Shown: in pieces, positions 41,801 through 48,371 of the stretch
Layout of the letters: the number at the start of each line of letters is the position of its first letter
Position numbering within the stretch: the stretch's first letter is position 1
Assembly: GCA_006386115.1 (NCBI GenBank)
Contig: VFIW01000028.1
Coordinates: 186,001-250,000 of the forward strand
Direction of reading: 5' to 3'
From: Globisporangium splendens
Taxonomy: Eukaryota; Oomycota; Peronosporomycetes; Pythiales; Pythiaceae
DNA length: 64,000 bases
Made by a program: the position numbers and the translations under genes
The notes under the pieces: model-generated
What the model saw: only the letters and a program-made list of their open reading frames with translations
Database searches by the model: none
What the model was told of the DNA's origin: nothing

Positions 41801-42154
41801 TTTCCGCACACAAAACGTGGGTGAGCTATGTGGAGACTTGCTTTCTCTCACATGACCGGCGAGGGCTCGTTTCGCGAAGAACTCGTCGATTGCCTCAACC
41901 TGCTCGCGGGGCAGCGGCCATTGTCTGGTCACGCAATATTTGCTCCCGGGCTCGAGGTCAATCTCGTGCCGTACGCCACGATCAACGGGCAGGGCACTTG
42001 GCACTTTGTCGGGAAACACATCTTTGAACTCCCACAATAAGTCAAAGTATGGACTGCCTTTCACGGCGTCCCAATCCTGAGCAGCAAACCGTTTCTGTTT
42101 GTCTGGCTCCAAAACACTCTCATCCGCAGTGGACGAGGTGCATAGGTTCGCCAC
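38294..42154 (-). CDS. Gypsy-3 pol: RT, RNase H, integrase, chromodomain (1286 codons)
   Basis: Long intact frame. RT from about residue 90 (RQWPLPREQVEAIDEFFAKR, SALDLMDGFYQILMRE, WLVMPQGLKNAPATFNRL, YFDDIFVHS). RNase H about 330-450 (VVCDASDFAIGCAL, VYTDHASLRTAI, LADALSRRPDY). Integrase about 570-850 with zinc region (HDAPASGHLGREKTF, CEQCQRVKP) and complete acid triad (SMDFVFGFP, VSDRDPRF, DGQTERVN). Next comes a linker with three copies of a (V/G)(P/L)SYGTR unit, the integrase C-terminal region (KLLPRFIGPYTVVEKIGDLN), a disordered segment, and a chromodomain (THYLVKWRGYDVSQSSWEP). The start is set by a frame change near 42150, so the true protein probably begins upstream in another frame. 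The last 575 nt are opposite the antisense frame. Confidence 0.9.
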   Translation of the reverse strand: MANLCTSSTADESVLEPDKQKRFAAQDWDAVKGSPYFDLLWEFKDVFPDKVPSALPVDRGVRHEIDLEPGSKYCVTRQWPLPREQVEAIDEFFAKRALAGHVRESKSPHSSPTFCVRKATGGWRIVHAFNKLNAATIPAQTPIPRKDVLIDSMGGSTVFSALDLMDGFYQILMRESDVPLTAVSTPSGMLWEWLVMPQGLKNAPATFNRLVTHLLRPHRAYAPSYFDDIFVHSRAEGDLSAVDVHKRHLRSVLQCLRDNSLYCNLKKCIFGASEIPILGCYVGKAGVRADPEKIKAIADWPIPKNVKDLRKWLGLANYLHKYSHNYAARVRPLTHLLKKDVEWDWTNDVMNAFIDVKESLVRAPVLALPDHTKAFSVVCDASDFAIGCALMQKDDDGHERVVSYQSRLLKAAEKNYPVHDKELLAIKYALLKFRVHLLGATPFVVYTDHASLRTAINSPHLSQRMARWLAFFSEFNFRVEYKPGKENVLADALSRRPDYESSVDDSSDALCLERTPDLMHLSISRVQTKLKDNIQSLYAKDDECRLLIAHFDGSSKESLPAKLESKLARFSYHDGLLWHRLSNFDYPRVYVPHDQDLKLSILHEFHDAPASGHLGREKTFLQVSNVFWWPHQYKWVANYVRSCEQCQRVKPAGKNKAPLHPLPIPQDCWKSVSMDFVFGFPEDKARNTGVVVFVDRLSKMVHVAPVRKHVTAQETACLFLEHVFRYHGLPESIVSDRDPRFTAAFWRELFRLLGTDLALSTADHPETDGQTERVNRVVEDILRSIAVDHPRDWSRWLPYAEFAINSSEHASTAVTPFYFNSLRHPRVPATLFEGVERSAVGGQLAALDASARSPSPDVVSTAHVDARDAPPVRSRSESVTVLPDSTQSIDMSGTVLSYGTRVPKDGSPTVPSYGTRVSIDGSPTVLSYGTRAKNSQSQTESGDCSCERQPRMEGRAVSPTGAEIDLSAARAARATKKQDKAVAAARQFVDERAALLRRVRDQLAAAQDKQKLYADKSGRKNKQTFCVGDKVLLSIKNLPNDAVTTLPSGSKLLPRFIGPYTVVEKIGDLNYKLDLPTRMATHPVFYVGLLKRYHDATVDSYPSAGARRSHQGAQTPPIETRARCASPKASSLAERTSRGSASRGHGTPPASDELPSAPSQALSPSASTARFRPDIAGEGYGRLAVAPPKTMRSREPSEPSHLVQPPMLKRSRAPPVPLIDKQGQRHYHVERLLRVQRRKGNTHYLVKWRGYDVSQSSWEPAERLREDVPDLVDAFEAQLRDCHSRE
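39357..39482. repeat. Three tandem ~57-bp units in gypsy-3 pol
   Basis: Direct repeats containing GTACCGTAACTC(A/G)GTACCGTG, encoding the SYGTR motif three times in the pol linker. Slightly diverged copies. Confidence 0.8.
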
Positions 42155-43389
42155 GCGTGAAACGCAGTCGGAACGACGATCTCGCGGATCTGATCACGCT
42201 CTAGATCCGTAAGAAAGAGCTCATAGCTCATTTCTTCGAGGGATACAATCGCCTCAGCGGTACTCGGCGGCTCATGGAGCGCCGCAAATTCAGCGAAGAA
42301 CACTTCGTCTGATGCGTTTGCTTCCGGACTGCGTGTCGCGCGTCTGAGCGCCACTTCAACGTGAGCGCGATCTATTGACGGATCCGAGATCCTGTCGAAG
42401 GCGCGCAGCGAAGTTGCTGCTGCATTGAGAGATGGGGCAATCATACGCGAGGCGGCCGTTTCCTCAGCAACAGATGCCAATGCACTGTCTCTCTCGCGAG
42501 CTGACAACTTGCGTAGCCCTCGTCGGTTGATGCGAACACGCGACCTCGCGGTTCTGAGCTCCAGTACTGCACCGTCAGGGTGGTACGAGCTGGTTGGCGC
42601 GTGTACACCTGTACTGTCGCTGTCACTTGCGGGGGCTGGCTCGGATGCTCTGGAGCCGCACACTTGCGCACCAGTGTCCACGTCTGGCTTTCTGGCGCTT
42701 CCGCACAAACTGGGCTACCTGCCGCAGTTGATCTCTTTGCTGGGCTCCCTGCCTCAGCGCACCTTCTAGCTGGGCTCCCTGCCACAGCGTGAGTGTTTTG
42801 AGCGGGGCTCGCTGCCGCCGCATGTCTTCCTGCTGGGCTCCCTGCCACAGCGTGTTCAAAGCTCGCATCCATTGCGTGGAAATATTCCCGCAACCTTCGC
42901 TCTCCATCAGAGGAAGGGGTGGAGCTTCCGATTGTGCGTGCTCGCCAATCGATCCAAGGCTGATGTTTCGCCAGCCAAGGCATCCCTAGGATGAGGTCGT
43001 ACCTCGACCCCATCGCTGGTACCACGAACGTTTCTTTGCAGACAAAGTCGCAAAAACTGAAAGAGAGTTCGACTTGAACCCCTTCAGTGTGTACTGTCGA
43101 CCCATCGGCCAGACGCACGATCATCTTCTCGCGCTTGCCACTGTGGACAAGTCGCTCATACGCTTGCAGACTCTGTTCCAGAGCTGCCTTCGAGACGAAG
43201 TTCTGTGACGCACCGCAGTCAACAAGAACCGTCATTTTCTTCTCATAGCCTTCACATCGGCGCTATATACCAACATCTCACTCGGAGCCTTGTTGTCAAG
43301 AGCTCCTGGGACTAAGCTTCCCATCTGCACGACTCTAGTAGTCGGCGACGCCGAAGCTATAGAGTCTGTCTCAGTAGAGCGTCCCGCTT
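42155..43389 (-). pseudogene. Gypsy-3 protease and pre-RT region, frame-disrupted
   Basis: Three frames in succession. 43389-43232 continues gag after a -1 shift (KGKRNVSVEAGRSTETDSIA). 43235-42441 holds the protease active site TVLVDCGASQNFVS (Cys replacing Thr in DTGA) and YDLILGMPWLAKHQPWIDW, then an AGSPA-type repeat stretch. 42708-42061 is the acidic pre-RT segment (FFAEFAALHEPPSTAEAIVS). Every transition is in the -1 direction. The first is explained by a slippery site; the one just before the protease active site falls within a conserved motif and is most likely a one-base mutation. Confidence 0.75.
42700..42870. repeat. Short tandem repeats in the gypsy-3 protease linker
   Basis: Imperfect repeats built on GCTGGGCTCCCTGCC, encoding repeated AGSPA(R/K) units in the protease frame. 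Confidence 0.7.
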
Positions 43390-44550
43390 CTACCGAGACA
43401 TTCCGTTTCCCTTTCTTGCCACAGCGGATCTGCCACCTCGATGAGCGTGGTTGCTGCGCGGCGTTTGGTAGTCTCTCGCCTGGTTTCCAGTGCGAGGAGC
43501 GGGCTGCCTTGGAGCGGGACACTTCGACTGATAGTGTCCTCGCTTGCCACAATTAAAGCAGGTCACTTCGGCGCTGCTGAGATCCATTGGTGTCGGACCA
43601 TGGAAGCGCCGCTCATTCGTGACTGCTCGGTGGCTGTGATGCGCGCCGTTGTGGCGGCCAGCATTCCAATCAGGTCGGCTGACTCTGAACGATTGCTGCT
43701 CAACGAGCGCAATGCGGATCGCATCTTCCATCGTGGCCGGCAAGCGTTGGTACAACTCCTGACGCGCTGGTCCACTGTTGAGGCCGTTGAGAAACGCAGG
43801 CACTTTCACAGACTCAGGCAAAGGGCTGGTCGTGATCGCCGCGCACAGGCTTCTCATCTCCTGGATGTATCGTTCCAGTGAGAGCTTCCCTTGTTTCAAG
43901 GAGAAGAAACGACCTTGCAACAGCACCTCGTTGTTCGGAGGCTGATACATGGCGGTGATTCTCGCACGGAAAATATCCCACGTGTCGAATGCACACTCAT
44001 CGGCGAGCAGCGTCGAGAATGCCCATTCCGACGCTCGACCGCGCAGGTTCGAGATGGCGTAAGACACCATCTGCTCGTTGCTGTCGATGAGCTGAGCCTT
44101 GGCGCAACGCTCCACGGCGAGCAGCCAGTGGATGAGCTTGTCGCCATCCGCACCATCGAATTTCGGAGCGTCGATCTTGACAGCTCTTGGGCGGGGAGTT
44201 TGGGACGTGGGTGTCTGAGGCGCAGAAGCCGCACTCGACAAAGACGTGGCTGCACCAGCAACCACAGATACCACTCGCTCGAGCGCTTCGCGCGACTCAG
44301 CAGCTGAGCGCAGCATCTCTGCGGTCAAGCTTGCGGTGGCTTGCATTTGTGCTTGCGCACTTCGCTCTCCTTCGAGGCGCTGAGCGTTCGAGAAGTTCTC
44401 GAACTGCTCGAGTCGAAAGATTTGCTGTTCCGGCGACGCCGAGAGCACGTCTAGGGCGACTTGGTCGCCTAGCGCTTGTGCCATTCGGGTCAGCACACTC
44501 CGGTGTTCAGCCGAGAGGTGCGGGAACTGCGCAGGGTCAACTGACGCCAT
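43390..44550 (-). CDS. Gypsy-3 Gag
   Basis: Intact 386-aa protein, ATG at 44550. Gag core (KLIHWLLAVERCAKAQLI, FRARITAMYQPPNNEVLLQG, FSLKQGKLSLERYIQEMRSL), CCHC knuckle CFNCGKRGHYQSKC and basic C-terminus. Near the end the gag frame reads AAG GGA AAC, giving an in-phase heptamer G GGA AAC that matches the position of the A AAA AAC heptamer of gypsy-1, shortly before the gag stop (43390-43392). Confidence 0.88.
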   Translation of the reverse strand: MASVDPAQFPHLSAEHRSVLTRMAQALGDQVALDVLSASPEQQIFRLEQFENFSNAQRLEGERSAQAQMQATASLTAEMLRSAAESREALERVVSVVAGAATSLSSAASAPQTPTSQTPRPRAVKIDAPKFDGADGDKLIHWLLAVERCAKAQLIDSNEQMVSYAISNLRGRASEWAFSTLLADECAFDTWDIFRARITAMYQPPNNEVLLQGRFFSLKQGKLSLERYIQEMRSLCAAITTSPLPESVKVPAFLNGLNSGPARQELYQRLPATMEDAIRIALVEQQSFRVSRPDWNAGRHNGAHHSHRAVTNERRFHGPTPMDLSSAEVTCFNCGKRGHYQSKCPAPRQPAPRTGNQARDYQTPRSNHAHRGGRSAVARKGNGMSR

Positions 44551-44622
44551 TATGAATCCTTGAGGAAGCGATTCAGGCAGTCACCTCTGCCGGGTCGTAG
44601 ATTGACTACAAGTGCTACCAGT

Positions 44623-45152
44623 TGTAACCGGACACTTCCGAGTTACGCAGCACGGTACGTGTGTGAGGAAGCGTATTCAACGCTTCTCTCAAGGACTCCG
44701 TTCCGAGAGCGGTTGCCTGCTTCCTGCAGTGCAACAATCGGTTACCTATAGGTCTCTATAGAGTAACCGTCGATAACCAAAGACTCAGTTAACGGTAAAA
44801 ATGGAACTGTTTATTTGTTGGAGGTTGCCCTCTGTAGGACAACCTGGATTATCTTTATGTAACTATGAACAATAGCAATCTAAAGTGTAATTACTCCCCA
44901 TGGGGCAATGAGTGGCTATGAAAGACTAACGCTAGTTGTCTTATGTGATTGGACGAAATGCATGTTCAATTATGTCCAATTGGAGGCGCCGTCACTCTGG
45001 CTGCCGGCTCCACCGTGAAGGTTCGAGCAAGTACGACGAACCTCATGGTTCGGTCTTAAACTTGTTGCGAGTACTCTACGTACCGCAAGGTTCGGTTTGG
45101 TTGTGTGGCACAACACAAGTGCGTAACCATGTTACAGTGTAACCCCGTTACA
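44623..45152 (-). repeat. Gypsy-3 5' LTR (530 bp)
   Basis: Pair of 36605-37139; followed on the right by the GAACC duplication and the interrupted gypsy-4 gag. Primer-binding site TGGTAGCACTT (minus) at 44610-44620, two bases inside. Confidence 0.93.
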
Positions 45153-45443
45153 GAACCACTGGGCAGCTCCCTGCCGCAGGGTTCCTCCCAACATCGCCAA
45201 AAGGCGTGGCTGTAGGCTAGCATCCTGTCTGTCAATGTTCCTCGCCTTTAAATAGTCTCCGACTTGCTCTTTATACAATTGGAACGATTCTTGTAACGCT
45301 CCACTATAAACCGGTAATTTACATCCCTCTGATTTTTTCTCTGACTCCCGTTTCACTTGCTGGAACTCTCGGATCATCTCTGCTTGCTGGTTTAGCACTG
45401 CCAGCATACTCTGCAACAACTGGGCATTCGTTGGTTCGTTCAT
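45153..45443 (-). pseudogene. Gypsy-4 Gag N-terminal part
   Basis: ATG at 45443; MNEPTNAQLLQSMLAVLNQQ, a helical N-terminus, then KLPVYSGALQESFQLYKEQV and LRQGAAQWF, where gypsy-3 interrupts it. The frame resumes exactly at 36604 once one copy of the duplicated pentanucleotide is discounted. Confidence 0.88.
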
Positions 45444-45604
45444 CTTTGTACTTTTCTTGACTTGACTTCACACTCGGTATTTTACGTAACCGGTTTCACT
45501 TGACTTGGCAGGCAGGGACGGGAGTCGAGGTTCTATCTTATGGGATCTTAAAAACCAGTATAATACGAAGCTATACTTTTATTTTTTTATTTCTTTGTTC
45601 TTTT

Positions 45605-45955
45605 TTAGTCGAACTTAGGCGGAGGAACTTGACCTGGACGCAGCTTAGCCTTCCTAGTACCAGTACTCGATGCCGGTGGATCACGCAGCACGCCGCGAAA
45701 GCACTCGCTTATCCCGTCGGACGCGTCGACGATTCCTTGAGCGGTCCGGATTAGAGCCTTCTTTGCGCGTTTCTTCTTCAGCTTGTCTGGACACTTATCC
45801 ACGTGCTTCTCTAGCACTTCACAGATCCGGAAAGCCTTCGTCAGACAGTTTACGAGGTCTTGACGCGCTTTATCAGCTTCTGCAGGTTTTGGCACGCCTA
45901 AGTACGTAAAGCTGCCTTGAATCGGAACCTGCTTGACGCGCGGCTTCTTGGGCAT
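45605..45955 (-). CDS. Leader ORF between 5' LTR and gag of gypsy-4 (116 aa)
   Basis: ATG-initiated frame in the same orientation as gag, in the ~900-bp leader. Lys-rich (DKCPDKLKKKRAKKALIRTA) with several Cys and no recognised domain. It may be an extra element protein, captured host sequence, or chance. Different frame from gag. Confidence 0.35.
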   Translation of the reverse strand: MPKKPRVKQVPIQGSFTYLGVPKPAEADKARQDLVNCLTKAFRICEVLEKHVDKCPDKLKKKRAKKALIRTAQGIVDASDGISECFRGVLRDPPASSTGTRKAKLRPGQVPPPKFD

Positions 45956-46363
45956 CGAGTTGGGGAGGATATCAAATCTGGGAGTTCACAATCACAGCCT
46001 TGATCCTCTAATGAGGGCTTCACCTAGGCACGCCTGACGATGACACCACGGAATAACACCCTAAAGAACACAGACAGTTAGGGCGAACTCGAGACACCGT
46101 GTCACTATTAGAGAAACCGAGGTAGACCAGAACACAGAATTACGCACAAAAGCACGACTGGCTCAATACTACAGGAGTTACTGCCACAGAACACCAAAGG
46201 GTCAACGCACCGACAATGATTCCGGGATTTATGTCACTAAAAGCAACACCCGTTCAGAAAGCGGCTCGAATTACAACCTCGGAGGTGCCTGGCTTGGACG
46301 ACGACGGCGACTTGAACGCTTGAAAACGGCCACACTCCCCCCCGGACGCAAAGTGCTCCCAGA

Positions 46364-46801
46364 TGTAATGGTTTGGGTCTTCTTGAGATCTGATTGGTCG
46401 AAAGTCGGAAAGTCGGTACTTGATTGGATGAAAGTCGGGGACGATGGCTTGGACTCGGAGGAGGAGGTGGCAACTCGATGGCAAATTGGAAAGTGAATTG
46501 AATGGAGGACTTAGTTCGCTAGCGCTACGTCTAAGCCTCCCTGCATGCATGCCTATCCTTTTCTTCAACTGATTCGACTTTTCTTCCTATCCAGGTGTCC
46601 TGCCTGCACCTGTATTTTTTTCTGACTAGTTCCATATAACTGTATATATTAGTGTTACATATGCATGAGAGCCTGACCTCGAGTTCAAGGTCAGGCACAC
46701 GTTACACATACCACGACGCTCCGCACGCTAGGCACGTGCGAAGTCAGGCACATGCCGATCCTGCGCGCGTGCCTGGCGTGCGAGGTCAGGTACACGTGAC
46801 A
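46364..46801 (-). repeat. Gypsy-4 5' LTR (438 bp)
   Basis: Pair of 31818-32253; followed by the duplicated CAAGT at 46802-46806. A primer-binding site TGGGAGCACTT (minus) lies at 46351-46361. Confidence 0.92.
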
Positions 46802-47293
46802 CAAGTCTGGATACATGGAAGCACACCTTTAAGTAATAGCAAAACGAATATAAAAAGAGTGCATATATGAATACCAAGCTAAAAGGAAGAGAAGAAAAGA
46901 AAAGAAACAGGGAAAGACGTTGGCCGTAGGACACAAAGAGAAACAAGAGGGGCTCCATGAGAGCACATGCATATCGTAGGAATTCACATGCCGATAAACC
47001 ATTCATAATTCAACATACCGTCTTCCCCACAAGTGTCCCTACCAAACAACCGTCCGACCCTCAATAGAAGAACCTCCACAGAAGCTGCAAAACGTCACAT
47101 CACACAATATCCAACTGAGTACTGAAATAGTGTAGTTACAGAGCGATATCTTACTCCAGTACACATCCGACTCTTTGCTCAAGAGTGATGGTCACTAATG
47201 CTGATTCGTATTCTCGAGAGCTCCTCCAATAATCGCGCGACATGGTGCCGATTACGCCTGCCAAATCCGAGCAACCATTTGCAGAAACACCAC
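46802..47293. other. Gypsy-5 LTR remainder and old gene G upstream sequence
   Basis: From 46802 to perhaps 47140 the sequence is what followed the gypsy-4 insertion site, presumably gypsy-5 LTR. From about 47155 to 47293 it is similar to 61005-61155 upstream of gene K (CAGTACAC-TCCGACTC, GATGGTC, GCGACATGGT, GCAGAAAC). It is therefore the original upstream region of gene G, now separated from it by the copia element. Confidence 0.6.
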
Positions 47294-47502
47294 TGACAGA
47301 ATACCGGTTTTATGATCAGTATTTGGGAAAGGTCTCGGTAGTGCAATGGTATGGCAGTTGGTAGTAAACAGACTGGGCATGGTCTGCATGCATGTGTAGT
47401 GAGCTCGTCACACAGGTGGCGAGCTCAGTCTCCAAGAACAAGTCTCTGTAACAAGTTGTATATCTTTTGGTGTAGCAACAGGGTGAGTGTGCGTTTACGA
47501 CA
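47294..47502 (+). repeat. Copia 5' LTR (209 bp)
   Basis: Direct repeat of 52805-53013, no difference noticed. Flanked on the left by ACCAC. Confidence 0.93.
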
Positions 47503-47516
47503 GGGTTATGAGCCCA
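47503..47516 (+). promoter_or_regulatory. Copia primer-binding site, internal tRNA-Met type
   Basis: GGGTTATGAGCCCA follows the LTR directly. Its complement, TGGGCTCATAACCC, has the form of a Met-tRNA anticodon stem-loop (CAT anticodon), not a tRNA 3' CCA end. Drosophila copia is known to be primed by a half-molecule of initiator tRNA-Met cut in the anticodon loop. Confidence 0.7.
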
Positions 47517-47576
47517 AGACTGCGTGAGCCTGCATAACCGAAGACTTGCGCGCTAGAAAACAAGACACAGAGAACC

Positions 47577-48371
47577 ATGGCGTCGCTGAGCGCCAAGATC
47601 GAGCTCTCGGCGAAAGGGATCCCGGTCAACTGGGACGGCAAGAACTGGGAGTATTACAAAGCGATGATGAGGGCGATTTTCGGAGAGAACGAGCTCTTGG
47701 AGATCGCAACTGGAACGCTGAAGGAGGACCAAAACTGGGACGACGCACGCAAGGCGAAATTCAAGACCCAACAAGCGAAGATCTTCCGCCTCATCATGAG
47801 TTCACTGAACATGAATCTCGCGAATAAATTTCTGAACCACCAGTGTGGATCAGATATCTGGGCAGACTTTGTGAAGACGTACGAGGGACATGCAGACCCG
47901 CTTCGCAAGTCGTTTGAGATCCGGCGTTTGGTTCAGCAACTCCAAAACTACGAATGCAAGCACGGCGATATGGAGACTCACATCACCGCCATGTTTCGCA
48001 TCCGTGACCGTCTTGCGCTCTTACAACATGCCGTACAGAGCGAAGACATGATTGCTGCTCTACTCAAGGCAATGCCGAAATCTCAAGAGTATCGCGAACT
48101 GAAGAGATCGATTCGAATTGGAGCGAGCGCGCAGAACTACACCCCTGAAGGCGTGCGCGATATGATTCTGCTAGCAGAGGCCGAAATGCTCGAAGAAGAT
48201 ACGTGTGAGCGGAAGATCGCAATGAGTTTGCGTGACGACGGCAGCCTGAGAAAGCGCTCCAAGCACCAGAAGCAAAAGAAATCGCAACCTTCAAGTGCGA
48301 AACAAGGTTCGTGTTACCGATGCGGTGAGCAAGGACATATTGCACGATATTGTCCAAGCCCATTACCGTGA
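47577..48371 (+). CDS. Copia Gag
   Basis: 264 aa, ATG at 47577. N-terminal SAKGIPVNWDGKNWEYYKAMM is the UBN2/DUF4219-type start of copia Gag; the middle region (IRRLVQQLQNYECKHGDMET) is typical; the CCHC zinc knuckle CYRCGEQGHIARYC occupies residues 246-259. Forms the particle and binds RNA. It ends five codons after the knuckle, overlapping the pol frame (-1) by 22 nt. Confidence 0.92.
   Translation: MASLSAKIELSAKGIPVNWDGKNWEYYKAMMRAIFGENELLEIATGTLKEDQNWDDARKAKFKTQQAKIFRLIMSSLNMNLANKFLNHQCGSDIWADFVKTYEGHADPLRKSFEIRRLVQQLQNYECKHGDMETHITAMFRIRDRLALLQHAVQSEDMIAALLKAMPKSQEYRELKRSIRIGASAQNYTPEGVRDMILLAEAEMLEEDTCERKIAMSLRDDGSLRKRSKHQKQKKSQPSSAKQGSCYRCGEQGHIARYCPSPLP

Larger units (their letters stand above)
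36605..45152 (-). mobile_element. Gypsy-3: chromodomain Ty3/gypsy element, minus strand, nested in gypsy-4 gag
   Basis: LTRs 36605-37139 (3') and 44623-45152 (5'), target duplication GAACC at 36600-36604 and 45153-45157. Primer-binding site 44610-44620 (TGGTAGCACTT); purine tract AGTGGGGGGTG at about 37140-37151. Order: gag, protease, RT, RNase H, integrase, linker with repeats, chromodomain, plus an antisense frame. LTRs differ by several substitutions and a small indel, so it is not very recent. The region between gag and RT has accumulated frame changes. Confidence 0.93.
31818..46801 (-). mobile_element. Gypsy-4: chromodomain Ty3/gypsy element, minus strand, split by gypsy-3
   Basis: LTRs 31818-32253 (3') and 46364-46801 (5'), TGTAAC...GTGACA as read on the plus strand, flanked by the duplication CAAGT. 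Primer-binding site at 46351-46361; polypurine tract AGTCTGGGGGGA at 32254-32265. Coding order: leader ORF, gag, protease, RT, RNase H, integrase, chromodomain, apparently in one gag-pol frame. Lesions: gypsy-3 inserted in gag, TAA in protease (35742-35744), a frameshift near 33850-33950, TGA at 33457-33459. No antisense frame: pol runs into the LTR. Confidence 0.92.
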
